A stretch of 64,000 nt of DNA from Gavia stellata (Eukaryota > Chordata > Aves > Gaviiformes > Gaviidae), in contig NC_082602.1 of NCBI RefSeq assembly GCF_030936135.1, forward strand, positions 310,001-374,000, given 5' to 3'. Made by a program: the position numbers and the translations under genes. Below are positions 13,001-25,500 of the stretch, one piece after another. A model generated the notes under the pieces. That model did no database searches. It was given only the letters and a program-made list of their open reading frames with translations, and was not told the DNA's origin. Numbering within the stretch: the first letter of the stretch is position 1; every line of letters starts with the position of its first letter.

Positions 13001-14795
13001 CACTGCCAGAGTTCATACAATGTGCATTTTAGTGACATCTCCTGGTGAAGAAATCCTTGCCGTAGCGGTCTTGTGGTGGTTGCCCTTGTTGTCTCAGGCT
13101 GGAGAGCTGTGGACGTCCCTCGTAAGCCTTTCAGACCCCAAGCGCTCATCCCCACGAACTCGGTACCGTCTCCACTGACAACAACCATGTGAAAGCTCAG
13201 AGGTACAGGCTTGTCCCTGAGATAGTTTAAATGCCAAAGTCCCAAATTTATGGGGAAAAAAATTAAACTACGAGCTCTCTTAAGATATGCCTGCACCCTC
13301 TGAGCCTCAAAACCAAGTCTCTGCTTGATGTGAAACGCGGTTGCTCTGCTGTACGCATGCTTTCCTATGCTGGCTGCCAAAGCCTTGGCTGTAAATTGGA
13401 GTGGTACAGTGGATTTAGAATTTTTGCTTTAACAATGAATACTCCCCCAGCCTGGTTCATCCCTTTGCCTGCTTGTTACTTTAAGTTTTTTTTTTTTTTT
13501 TGCTGCCTTCATTTTGAAATAGAGCCGTACCTCTGTTCCTAGGATTTTCTCTCCCGTGAGGAATTCTGTTCAGCCTGACGTAGTAGCCGTCATGAGTCAG
13601 GACTTCATACTCCTCACTGGGGTACCCTCTGTGGCAGATTATTTGGCTCTGGGGAAAGAAAAACCCAGGTGGAAAGCTTTCCGTAGCTGAGGTGCTCATT
13701 TGACTTGAGCATCCCCTCATCTGCTGGGACGCCTTTGCAAAACGAAACACTGCAGCAGCTGGGACATTGCTTTGCCCAGGGTGTCTCTGGATCAGCTGAG
13801 GACTTTTTTGAGAGAGGATGCTCTGCCCGAATCCCGTGCCCGCCCCAGTGAGATGCCCAAGGGAAGAGGAGACGCTCAGCCGTCGGCTCGCGCCTGCGAG
13901 CAGGAGGGCAGCCGGTGGCAGGGCTCCCCTGCAGCATGCAGCAGCACATGTGTTTGAAATGCTTCCAAAAATGAAGATTGAAACCAAAAGGATTTACTGA
14001 CAGCTGACACCGGCGGCAGGACACGTCACGTCATGCTCTGAGCCGATGCACGGGGCAGATAAGACGGTGCGGCATATCGAACCTGCCGAGCTGGGCTGAC
14101 TGGAAGGGCAATAGGACAAGCCCTGAAGGATTTGTTGCAGGGCTCCTGAGGCTCTGCCTGAGCTTTATTTATGCCGAAAACTCCACAGACTGGGAAGCTT
14201 CAGTCTGGGGAAATCCAGCTGTGATGCTGCCTACACATTGCTGTATGCTCACTTTGTCACACATTTGACGGACGAGATTAATTTCAGCAATTTTATTGCC
14301 CATGTCTTGGGTCCATCTAAACACACCTTCAGAGACTTCCAGGACTCGCCTGGACATGGCCCCAAGCAACCTGCTGCAGCTGAAGGAGAGGAACCACGCA
14401 CAACTTTCTACCCTCCAGGAAGATATCTGATCACATCCAGGCTGGGATTACTCCCTTCTCTAACTGACCTGCTGATAATTGCACTTAATAGGGCTGGGAA
14501 GAAGAGGACTCCTTCAGGAAGCAGTGCTTGTTAATGATGGTATGGAGGCAACGTCATACCACACCTCTCAACAAAACCAGCACACGTGGTGACCTGAGCC
14601 CTCTCCACATACATACCCTCCATCCCTCCCTCCCCCAGCTAAATGTCCACAAACTTTCAGACAGAGTGGAAATTCAAACTTCTGACTTACAACATTCATG
14701 AAAGTCTCAGGATTTATAGCCTTTTCCTGGTCGATGGCATCTGCTGAGTTCGTGGGTGCTTGTATCAAAACCAGGATTGCAAAAAACAGCCACAT
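7060..14795 (-). CDS. Lipase A: acid lipase family, complete, canonical active site (398 aa)
   Basis: Alpha/beta-hydrolase of the vertebrate acid lipase family (LIPA, LIPF, LIPK, LIPM, LIPN), secreted or lysosomal, hydrolysing acylglycerols or cholesteryl esters. Nine coding exons: 14691-14795, 13531-13648, 12714-12912, 11663-11772, 10806-10951, 10049-10195, 9325-9396, 7423-7488 and 7060-7293. All have GT-AG borders and one open frame. An N-terminal signal peptide begins [16 protein letters not shown] is the oxyanion region. GHSQG carries the nucleophile Ser172, GGQDW the Asp344 and WNHWDF the His373, spaced as in [13 protein letters not shown] keeps the usual N-glycosylation sequon. Exon 5 is 9 nt longer than in B and C, because no donor exists at the usual place, and adds Thr-Ala-Gln. 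A splice acceptor 7 nt before the ATG implies an upstream non-coding exon. Which mammalian paralogue it matches cannot be settled here. Confidence 0.93.
7573..8363 (-). mobile_element. CR1 LINE, 3' fragment, in lipase A intron 7
   Basis: A 5'-truncated CR1 in minus orientation. The plus strand begins with the reverse complement of the ATTCTATGATTCTATG tail near 7577. A 230-codon frame on minus (to 8345) gives the C-terminal part of the CR1 ORF2 protein, including [16 protein letters not shown] and RTRGNG. The frame is nearly intact, so the copy is fairly young. It lies between lipase A exons 8 and 7. Confidence 0.93.
8364..8774. other. Intronic sequence, lipase A intron 7
   Basis: Unique-looking intron sequence between two repeats. 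I see no exon, no RNA gene and no clear repeat here. Confidence 0.4.
8775..9010 (-). repeat. Dispersed repeat copy (CR1-type 3' tail with GC-rich body)
   Basis: On minus this reads a GC-rich body (ATCTCCTTCTGCCCGAAGGG..), then CTGCTGCAGCTG, then GGCTGGAGACCCCCACCCTG near 8800. The body matches 39700-39920 and the tail matches 24690-24770. It looks like one family with a CR1-like 3' end. Confidence 0.6.
14300..14410 (+). repeat. Possible fragment of the same dispersed repeat
   Basis: Contains GACATGGCCCCAAGCAACCTGCTGCAGCTG, matching the core of the family seen at 24690, 38345 and 39600. It lies in lipase A intron 1. The match is short, so the boundaries are uncertain. Confidence 0.4.
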
Positions 14796-14811
14796 CTTGT
14801 GTCTGCATAAA

Positions 14812-14858
14812 ATATTATTATTACTATTGCTATTGCTGTTGCTATTGCTATTATTAAA
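14812..14858. repeat. Imperfect (TTA/TTG)n microsatellite just upstream of lipase A exon 1
   Basis: ATT, ACT and GCT-type triplet repeats in about 45 bp, immediately upstream (in gene sense) of the acceptor that precedes the lipase A start codon. Confidence 0.8.
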
Positions 14859-14869
14859 TAATTTTGTTA

Positions 14870-17800
14870 TGAATGTCTGTTTCTACTTGGTTACAATGGG
14901 TTAAGTTCCTTATGTATCTGAAGACCATATATCACAGTCTGGCCCGGTGAAACGGAGGGGATTCCCAGTTCCAGCTTCCATTAGAGTCCACGCAAGACTT
15001 TTCATACTCCTACATACAGACTGGATCTGGTACTAGCCAAGACCCATTTTTGTATTTTTAATGGTAAAAAGAAGAGAAACAACTTTATAATTCAAGAACT
15101 AAAGCGACAGAAAATGCCGTCGGGCCAATTGTCACACAGGGGGAATTAATCCGAAGTAAGAATTTACACTATGTAAGGAACACATTTAGGTTGACTGGGC
15201 TGTGACTATGTCTCTACTTTTGCTGTTTCTCTGTTGCTTAGCTTTTGCACCCAGAAGCCACTATTAACACAAGAATCCTATGAACTGAGACTGGTAGAGC
15301 CTCGTAGGAAGACTATTTATTAAATAAGTGTAGCCTGAAAAAAACAGAAACCTTTCTGATCACCTTAGAGACTCCTGTCCCGAGCAGAGATCTAAGCTTC
15401 ATATACACAGTTAATATTATATATGATTTCTAATGCTTTTCCAGGCTCTTAAAAGTTAGAGCTTAACTTCAACCCAGTAGCAGGAGTTGCAAATCTTCTC
15501 GCCAGCCATCTGGTTACTCTCTACCTCCCTTCTTCCTCCCCCCAATAGGTCTCCCACGCCGTGAGACATATCTGCCTTCTGAAATATTCCCAGTAATCCT
15601 CTCTATGGTATTACCAAGAGGCAAGTTGCTGAGGAAAAAAGCAATCGATGCTTTTTCACCCTCAGGATAGCTCCAATGCAAATCTGAATTATGTGGAGGA
15701 AAAATACATTACCAGGCAGAGCCCACTGTCGTATCTGATCAGGCTGGTGGTGTGAATGGTGGTGGCTCTATCGTCACCAGTGTTAAAAAGAGCACGTTGT
15801 GTCAGAGCCCTGCTACGTTGGCACTGTGGTGGACCACATCACGTGTCCTCCAATTAAACGATGTGCGTGCTGCTCATATCTTTGATAACTTCCTCTGCTT
15901 GGCCATGTGGTCATGGCTTTCGTGCTTGTGAAGGATTACGTTTCCAAAAGCAGCCGGAGTGGTGCGGTGAGGAATTTTAGCTATGGAGTTGCACCTTAAG
16001 CTCATGATAGCCGCAGTAAAAAAATGTCGAAAGGTTTTCTTTTTCCTAACTCCCAGGGTCCCTTGGGAATGCATCTTAGAAGAGCTCCAGGGCCAATGAA
16101 AGGACTTGGGCTCCCCAGCTTCACAAGGCCTCAGGACCTCTCTATAGATGCACCAAGGAGAGGTCAGGCTTCACCAGCTGCCTGGGTGGGAGGCAGTGGG
16201 TGATTACACCACTCTTCAAAAGTGACGTTGGCCCCGGCAACCTCCACATAGCCCTTACACCCGAGCGGTATTGTATTTGCAACTGGCAACTTGCAAAACC
16301 TCTGCAACGCTTTCTGGAAAAGCACCAAGCTTAGCGTCTTGCCGATGGACGGCAGAGCGGAGGAGAGCTTGTGCAACGCCTCTGTTTGGCTAAAGCGACA
16401 GGTATTGCACAGAGTAAGGGTGTTCGTTCTCCGCCTCCAGCCCGTGCGTGACTTTACAACCTATGCCTTTCTGTAGCTGCTTGGTAGCCACCTAAAAGCC
16501 CGAGCTTTCGGTTGGCTACCAGGTGCTCAGCTTGAGTATACGTTTCCTGGTCATGGATTAGGTTGACTTCTAATATTCATACCAGCCACAGTTTATGAGC
16601 GGTATGCAAGTTGTGAAACACAGCCCAAAACACGCATGTGTTACTTCATCCACCAGACTGTAATTCTCTATCAGTGCTGCAACCGCTGACACAAAGGGAC
16701 TGTGTGTGTGGGCGCTATTCTCCTGAGAGCAGGTGTGGCCAAGCCTTCACTGTTTCATTACCTTACTTCTGTCCCTGTGTCTACTTTGGGCTTTTGAAAA
16801 TGTCTTCCCACTCCTGTGAGCACAAAAATCCCACTAGATAAGATGGACTTTACAGATTGTGTAGAGGGCAATTCCAGTGTGCGTCCCAAGAGGAGTTTAA
16901 AAACACCCTGTGGATGGAGAAACCCCTACCCAGCTTGTGTTTTTCTACTCTACCACCAGGTTTTCTTCAACAGCATCAAGACAGACCTCACCTTATATTT
17001 GTATGGTCGACTACTTCATCCACTGTCAAATCTGCTGCCTTCTACCTCCACTAAGTACTATTTATCTAGCGGAGGTACTAAGTACCAGTACTAGGTACTA
17101 ATAGAGGTTGGAAAGGCAGTAGAGACTTCTCCAGCACCCTCAGGCCATGGGATGAGGCTATCGGAGCAGCGTATCAGTGCTGAGGCTAGCATGCAATTTA
17201 GCACCAGTTCCTGTCATAACTGTGGTAGGAAGAAGAGAAGTTGCCGACAAAGAGCAGCTAGCTTTTTACCAAGAAACTCTCGCGTAGCTTAGTCAAAGGA
17301 AGAAATGAGGACCTTGGAGTTATATGAAGTTAGGAGACCAGAGTTGGGCGTTTTGGCACATAAGTGCAAGTTTAGGTGGAAAGAGCAATACCGTCGCGAT
17401 ACCACTGTGATTGTACACTTAACAGAATTGTAAACAGCCGTATTAACCTATGGTGTCAGGACCCCATAACACATGGTAGGGTGCACAACCAAATGTTAGA
17501 TAGACTATCACGGGCATCTTAAAACGAAACTGTGTAACCACACTCATGGGGTGTTTTTCCCCATTGTTGTGGGAACTAATGTAAGAAAATTCAAGACTTT
17601 AGAAACAGAAAGGTATTTTATTTAAGTTTCTCACCAAGTAGACTGTACCGATCAACACTCTCATACACACATTCTCAGAGGGGCCAAAATATGTCTATCC
17701 AAGTGGTCTGGCCAAGGTCACCGAGTGTGACACGGAAGGCAAGGGTTGCCAGCTATTGAGTCCTCCATATGCCTTCTGGGTTCTGCTTGAGGCCCAAAGA

Positions 17801-19538
17801 CCAACTCTTTCGTGGCCTCTAAGGTCCCTTAAGAGTCAAAGTTTACTATGGAGCAATGTTTTGCTTCTGCATCTTGTTAACTTCATGTTTCATAAATATC
17901 AGGCAACGTTGCTGCTGGGTGTCTTTCATTTTCTCATTTGAGGAATCATAGGACTGTAACCCACCCTCCTGTTGGGATAACAGGAAGAGAAACAACCCAA
18001 GAAAAGTGCTGTATCCCCACTGCAGTCCTTCTGTTAGCAGGTGCAGGTCTTCTGCTGATGAGTCACTGTCTCTGTGGCGCATCACGGTGCAAGCAACACA
18101 TTCCTCAGCGCTTACCAGTTTGATTGGTGTTAATCCCATCCTTGACTATCAATGCATACCGTTCCTTTAAATCCTGGTCTGGTGTTTCTCCTGGTGCTTT
18201 CAGGCATGTACAAGCCGCCAGACTTGTATGCTGGTGGTTACCTTCTATCTGTTGCCTCCTGCCAAGCACAAGGGTAAGCCAGTCACAAGCAGGGAGATGC
18301 TTAACTAGCTGTCATCTGGTCTTGTCATCCTGAACTGGGAAAGAGAGTATCATTCTGATTTTAGCAATAAGAGAACATCAACTCTTGTGTAATCCCTGCC
18401 AGATAAGCATGATTCCCTTGTAGTAACCTTGGAGAACCTTGCTCAAGTAAAGACCCTGATAAGGAAAGCAGTGCTTATCTCGTTCTACCTCTCCTATTTT
18501 AAAGCCCCTCAGCTAGGCTAGGATATCTCCAGCATCTCTGATAACACATTTAGTAGGGGTTTTACTCATGCTAGAGTTGCGTAGTGAAGCTTGATGAAAC
18601 AACAAATTCTTTTTACAACACCTTGCTAGAATTGTTCATGCAATCGTTTTATTCACAGTAGTGAAACTGGATCAACAAAACGATAAATGTTCCTAAATGT
18701 TGATTGTGAAATAACTGAGATGTGGTCACCAGTGGTTTGTCTCAGCTAACTCTTCCCTCTTCCCCCATTTCTTTGTTCAGAAGACCCCAGAACAACCCTG
18801 AAGTTCTTGTACTTCTTCTCTGATCTCTCTTCATTGTACAATTGGCTTTAAAGAGTATTTTAAAGCTATAAGAGTTTCGTCCGTTCATGAACAGACCTAG
18901 GCCAACTTCAGCAAACTTTCTCAATAAATAAATACTAACATTTTTCAAATTTGGTATAATGGTGCTCTTGGGCTTTTTTCCAATGTATTGGAGAAAAGCT
19001 GATTGGGCTCAGCTTAGCCAATGCCCTGGTCAGGGCTATCAGAGACCGTCAGGGAGCAGTAGCATGTCCCACATGACATAGTCCAGGGTCAGGAATGGAG
19101 ACCAACACAGGCTTGCGAAGAGTGCTGGAGGTAGTTATATCTGATCATGATTTTGGCTAACCGTAACTTTCCACGGCTTTATATCACTCCCATCTGCCTA
19201 AAGTACCAATATATGAAAAAACAAGTCTCAAAGACCAGTTACCAGGTCTCGCTTCCAAGCATTCATCTAGCAATCTCAAAAGAATATGTGGAAATAACAT
19301 AGGAAATAACACAAAAATTGCTCATTGTGCCTGAAATGAGAAAGCGACACGTCCTCAACTGAATGAAACTGAATCTACTCAGCAATGCTGGTGACTGCTG
19401 GAAACTGTTGTCAGGCTTGCTGTTAAGGATCAAAAAAACATTAAAATGCTGTACACCATCTGACATAACTTGACGAAGCCTTATCCTCGATTAACCCCGG
19501 TACAAATCAGTTTCTAAATAACAGCATAGGCCAGTATG
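14870..19538. other. AT-rich intergenic region between lipases A and B (left part)
   Basis: About 4.7 kb without long ORFs or recognised exons. All open frames are below 100 codons and show no family motif. A small self-complementary run built on TACTTAGTACC lies near 17050-17100. I see no gene here. Confidence 0.5.
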
Positions 19539-20055
19539 TTGCTTAAAGCAGACACCAAAGCAATCCTAGGGTTACTTACAAAAGCGCAACTTCACTTTAA
19601 GCATGTACCTGTGCATAATCCTCAAGCAGGAAGGATGCTGTAGTAGGTGTGCTCATTGTCTCTCCAGTGTGGACACAGCCTGAAGCTGACCATATGCTCC
19701 ACAATTCGTGGAGCTGATCATGTACTCCACAGTTCATGCGTGTGCTGCCTTTTTTGCATTGACCGTGATGATGGTAGAAAATTATAGGTCAGTAAACATG
19801 GTGCAACTATTGTATTTAGAACGGGATGTGACACAGTTTTAAGCCCTTCCAGCCTTGTGTGCCATACGCAAGCAGATAAAGAATGGTTTTGCGTGAGCAC
19901 ATCTGGAAGAAAATTAAGTGGCTGAATGACCGACATCCTCCACACGTCTACTACAGCGTCCTTCCCGCTTGAGGATTATGCACAGGCACATGCTTAAAGT
20001 GAAGTTGCGCTTTTATAAGTAACCCCAGGATTGCTTTGGTGTCTGCTTTAAGCAA
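19539..20055. mobile_element. Foldback / MITE-like element with 113-bp terminal inverted repeats
   Basis: Arms 19539-19651 and 19943-20055 are reverse complements with 7 mismatches in 113 bp (about 94%), and all 7 are transitions. The termini are TTGCTTAAAGCAGAC and its complement. GTATG flanks both ends (19534-19538 and 20056-20060), a candidate 5-bp target duplication. The 291-bp centre has no ORF and holds two copies of a roughly 27-bp direct repeat (about 19685-19738). It looks like a non-autonomous DNA transposon; the superfamily is not assigned. Confidence 0.75.
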
Positions 20056-20060
20056 GTATG

Positions 20061-21480
20061 ACTGAGGTTGCTTTGCTCACACACGGAGAATAAAAAGGGA
20101 GCACTGCTGTGCCATGAATGCATACACAGGGGTGGTGAAGGCCTCGTGTTGCGTTGTGAAGTCTGAGGGTGAGAGATTGAGTTGGTCTGGAGCCCAACAT
20201 CATGGGTTGATGTCCCAGCCTGGCCTTGGACCTGTGCCATCACCATGGACCCACCTGATGGCTTTTGACTTGCCTGACAGACTTGAGACACACAAGGACT
20301 CCAGTTCCGGCAAGATCAACAGAGCTCTCCGTGTAACTCAATCCGTTTATTGATCAAGGCAATCCCAGATGGCAGAACATTACAATATTTAAGCTACAAG
20401 CACCTCGATTATTTAGCGCACTGTTTGCTTCCAAAATGCACCGCTTCAACCGTTGTTGATCCTTTAACAGGAGATGGGAAACAAGTACCAGTGCCGTAGG
20501 GAGCAGAGCGCTTCCAGAACCTGATTTAGAGAGAACTTCACCAAAATGCTCCGTCATGGAAGACTGCCGATGAATGAAGATAATGGAATATGAACATTGC
20601 ATCAGATAATTACAGAAGTGGCAGACACATTATAACCTGAACAGAAAGAGAAGAGACTAAACCCTGCAATCCTTATAAATTCTGGGAAGTAAAAAGTTAG
20701 TACTTTTTAACGAAACATAAATAAGTTCTTGAAAGCTTTTCAGAAGTCTGTTGGGGAAATGTCTTGCCAAGCTTTGGGTGTTTATTTGCAAAGACAGAAA
20801 AGTCTCCTTGCATTGGCATTGATATCCATGGCATGAACACAGTGCCGTCCTGTAAGAATGCTGCTCCAGGGCAGAGCCCTGGAGTAAATAACTAATCACA
20901 CAGAAAAGGATGTCGTTACACATATACTAAGTGAGGTAGCTAATCACTGTCGCTCCAGATAGATCATATCTAACCTATAGCCTCATTCTTACACCCTGAG
21001 ATTACCTCACCCTGTTGTGTTTTCTTCTGTGGTCAATTCTAGCTGTAAGGATGGAAGGAGAAACACCTTTACAGCCGCTCCCCTTTGATAACTCAGACCC
21101 CACTGCTGTTCTCCTACAAGGATGTGAGCCAACAGCCCTGTCCCACCATCTCCAGACACTTGGATGAAAGCGTGCTGCTAAGAGCCACAGTTTGCCTCTG
21201 GAGAGCAGCCGTGCTGGGCTCAACACCCGTCCTCACCCTCCAACCTGCCCTCCGCGACCCACCCCTTCCCTGCAAGGCACAGGGTGGGGGACTCTAGTTG
21301 CATCGTGGGCATCTGCCAGACTTACAAACGACTGAAAGTTGTCCCTGAGCAGGAGGAGTGTTGGACAAGCAGCTCTCCCTTGCCTGCACATGGCAAGACG
21401 TCTGTTCTGAAAACCCCCATACTCCCCTGGAGGTTTAAGGCAGTACAACCACACAGAGCCCAGTGGACCCTATTTTACTT
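20061..21480. other. Intergenic sequence between lipases A and B (right part)
   Basis: No exon, repeat or RNA gene recognised. All ORFs are below 95 codons and show no motif. Confidence 0.4.
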
Positions 21481-21572
21481 TATTGTTGTTGTTGTTGCTG
21501 TTGTTGTCGTTGTTGTTGTTGCTGTTGTTGTCGTTGTCATTGTCGTTGTTGTTGTGGTTGTTATTATTATTA
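21481..21572. repeat. (GTT)n-type microsatellite
   Basis: About 90 bp of TTG/GTT triplets interrupted by GCT, TCG and TCA, ending in (TTA)n. The imperfect structure suggests an old array. It lies about 1 kb beyond the 3' end of lipase B. Confidence 0.95.
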
Positions 21573-22583
21573 CATCTTTATGGAACGAGAGCCTCATCCT
21601 TTGCCCTGCTTGCTCCCACGCATATTTTAAGAGTATAGTTACACGAACAGGCAAATTCACAATTCCTCCCCTAAGCAAGATATTATTAAGAAGCGTAATC
21701 CAGAAGCAGAAAACAGAGTTAGACTCATTACTGGTCTTACACCAGACTCGTCTTCTCTCTTCCACATAAGGAAAACAAAAGCATTTCCTGAGAGTCGGCA
21801 AAAGGTGACCTTTCCAGCTGGGTTTGTGCCTTGGGAATATTGCTTAAAATGGGACAAAATGGTGTTTCCTGGTAGAACTTATTGAAAACCCTTTTGTGTA
21901 TGAGAATGGCTGGTGTTGTCTGAACCAGCATGAATTTGAGAAAGATATTCCCTATGTTAGCAAAATGGACAGTTTGCGTGGGAAAAAAACCCCATGAGCT
22001 CTTTTCCTTGTCACCAGGCAGAAAGTTTCTAGCTCCTTCCGATTGTAAGGTAAAGTAATGAATGTCAGGATGTTGGGATTCTTGGCATGGAAGAGTGACC
22101 AGAAGGTGGATAAAGCTACCCCGACAGGATTCATTGCTCGACCTACCACATGGACCCATGCGAGCACACCTACTCTCATGAAACACCAGTGTCCAGGTGG
22201 GACCTGAGCTGCTGTCCAGGTATTTGCACCTGGGAACCCAAGCGTAGGGAGGCCAGGGCCCACAACGGTGGCCAGGAGCCAAACTCCACTGAAATTGCTT
22301 GTTGCTGGAAACCCACATGAGTGAGGCACCTGGGAGACTCAGGGTCCAAGGCCATGCCCAACTTCTGCAAGGACCTCAACCTATTTAACCTAAACTCTGT
22401 GTGCTTCCACGGTCATTGGATTGGCCTGTTTTCCTCACTTGCCAGAGTAATATCAATCCAAACCAAGCATAATAATTTAATGTCTTTCCCCCCTCTTTTT
22501 TTCTTCACTTTTTTTTGGTTTTTAAATAAAAGAAGCCCCAGAAGACAAACGAGAATCCAACAATTACTGCCACTGGTCCGACT
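21573..22583. other. Lipase B 3' flank
   Basis: No coding feature recognised. TTTAAT at 22476-22481 reads ATTAAA on minus, about 105 nt after the lipase B stop, and may be its poly(A) signal. Confidence 0.4.
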
Positions 22584-25500
22584 CTAGGCGCTTTTCTCCA
22601 TCAGTTCAAGAATTTCTTTGTACACTTGTTCATACACTTGCATACCCCAGAGGAAATCAAAGTGGACGAATTCGGGAATGTACTTTTTGTATGCCACGTT
22701 GGTTATACGAGGCAGTGTGATGCTTACGTCTTCGGGGGCTGAAATCCAGTCCCTGCCACCATACCATGCAGCAAGTGGTGCTTTCATATTTTCCAGCTCA
22801 TAGAAGGGAGGTATGGTCTGGAAGACAAATAGTGTGGCTTGAGGAAGGAAAGCCTGGGAGGTCACGAGAAAGTCAAAAATTCAAAGTATTCCTGATTGCT
22901 GCTTGGAATTTCTCCCCTATCTCAAGAAATGGTATAGAAACTATCACCAGAAATCCTGACTATGCCTTGGGCTCCTATACTTTTCACCAGAGGATCAAAA
23001 AGTTATCACTGAATGACATCACAGACCTCTTCTTTGTAAGAAAGGTTACAAACCTGTTTGATCATATGAGGCAAATTGCATAAATCCCATGAAATTCAGT
23101 CTCAGCCACTGCAGTATTTTAATTTTCATTGTCTTTTTTTTTTTTTTCTTTATTTTTTTCTCTTTTAAAACTGACAAGTGAGAATGGATTTCTCTTACCT
23201 GGTTGTAATGAAGCATGTTGTCACTGCCGTAATCGTAATGTTTGAATTCCCCTGTTAGATAGACCTGAAAAAGGAGAGAGCTGTGTTTATTATCCATGCA
23301 TTGCAGAGGACCGTAAGAAAGATAAAAGAGGTAACTGGGGAGCCACACTGCTCCTTCCTGCCACCAAGACTCGAAGATGCTATTTGTTACCTGTGATATT
23401 ATCTTTTGGGAGGAGAGCTCAACTCCCAGGAAGATCTCAGCACGGCCTGCAAGATCGCCTGGCATTGCTCACGTCTTTCATCCCTCCTCTCTCGGGTGGC
23501 TGACAAGCTGCAGACTGTAGATGTCTGCAGGCTGAAGCCCCAGAACCCCACGGTGCACTTAGCGTACAACCAAGAGCTAGCCTCGAAGAAGACTTGCCTT
23601 TGGGCACGTTTCCTTTGTCTGTCATGGTCAATGTCTACAACAGAAGGATATGAGTCTGTGCCTCCTTTGAATAATTAGTTGTTGTATGATTAGTTGTCTC
23701 TACTGACCCCCAGCTCTTAGCCTTTACTCTAGCATCTTCTGTGCTGGTTTATTACCAGTTTTTCCTTCCATCTCCATCTCCTACCAGCTCCAAAAACTCT
23801 TGGTCATCTTTTGTTGAAAGTCATGGCCAAAAGAACTTCCTCTGCACCAGTGTTTCATGTGAATTTTCCCCTTTCCCTCTAAAATAGCTCTGCAGGGAGA
23901 GCAATGGAGGATTATACCCAAGCACTGAGAAGAGGTTCTCGGCAGCTGAGAGAAGAGAACATGGGCCCTGGTTGCATGTGATGTTATTCTGCAGCAGGAA
24001 ATATTACCTGACGCCAATGTAACATGTTCTTTAGGGATGTTGAATCAGGGTAGCGGGACAGGTAGACATCTATGCGGCTCTGCAAGAAACCATTGGAGAC
24101 ATTTATTCTCTGCATGGAGGGAAATCCCATTAGAAATCGAACTGATCCTGTTCAGCAACCACACAACAAGTCTTTCACTCACACAGGCTAGCTGGAGTTT
24201 GCATTTGCATAAAACGCTTCGTCTTAGCTCTGTGAAGGCACAGCTCAGCCACATGCCGTGCGAACTCACACCACAGACAGCAGCATGAAGGGTGCTGTAG
24301 AGCTCCCTTCAGTAAGCTGAGCAATTCCATGGGATGCTGGGTCATGTTATGAGTCTATATGGCTTTCAAACCAAAGTAAAACTCCGTCTCTTGCACTCAG
24401 AATCTCTTTGCAAAGACAATGTGCAACTCATCACAGTAGCTCTACATGTTGCTTCTAATGTGTTTCCTCCTGGGAATATTAAGAAATCACACCAACACTT
24501 TCCTTGAGAAACAGTGGCCCAGCTCTGGCTCCATCTGTCATCAACATGGACCTGTCTCCAATTTTACTCACATGAGCGGTTTGTGGCAGGATCTCGACCT
24601 TGAAATCTTGGCTGGTCCCAAGGAAACAGCCCTTCCCCATCTGAGCAGGGCATGCCTGGGACCACCCAGCTTGCTTGAACATGTCCCCAAACAACCTGCT
24701 GTAGCTCTAGTGTTAGCCCTGGTGGGAGTGAGGTTGGGCTGGAGACCCCCACCCTGGTGCCTCCCGCCTGAATTTTTCTATGACTCTGTGTTCAGTGCAG
24801 TGGAGCACAGGGAAAGGCTCTGATTTGGGGATAAATATGTTCCAAGGGATGGTAGACTGAAGAGTCTAAGGGCCCACCTCCCCTAGCAGTGGGTTGAAGG
24901 GGAGTTCATTCTGTAAGAGCCCGTTTTGTTATTAAAACACATGTGAAATTGCGAATCACTTAGTGAAAGAGAAACCCTGGGAGTCCCTGGAGCACCGAAT
25001 GAATTTCTGTGCTCTCCCCTTCAGTATCATCCCCACTGGGGAGACAACGTGCCTGGTGGACGCGTGACCTTGTGCGCACTCTGGGCTTCCCTCTGGTGCC
25101 AATACAAGAGCATCACAGTGGTCAACGCAACAGCCAGGTTGCAAAATGCCGACGCAATGGTCAGATTTTTCGACAAATTGAAGATGCGAAAGGCCAAGTG
25201 AAGGCAACTAGTTGACAACTCGGGCTCAAACAATGAGAAACTGGATCACTTAAAAGGTAAACTGGAGAGTACATACCACATTTAAGCTGTTCGTAAACCC
25301 ACCAGGCAAGTAAAGGACCAAGGAGCAAAAGCTTTTGAAGATGGAGTAGCTGCACAGACTGGAAATCACTTGCTGCAAGATCTCGCCCTTATCAAAGACC
25401 ACCGTGCGTCCTAAAATGAGCTGTGAAAGTCAAAGGCGTTGATCAGTGTCGCTCATGTTCCTCTTTTGCCTCCAGATGCTCCCCACCTCTCTGCTCAGCC

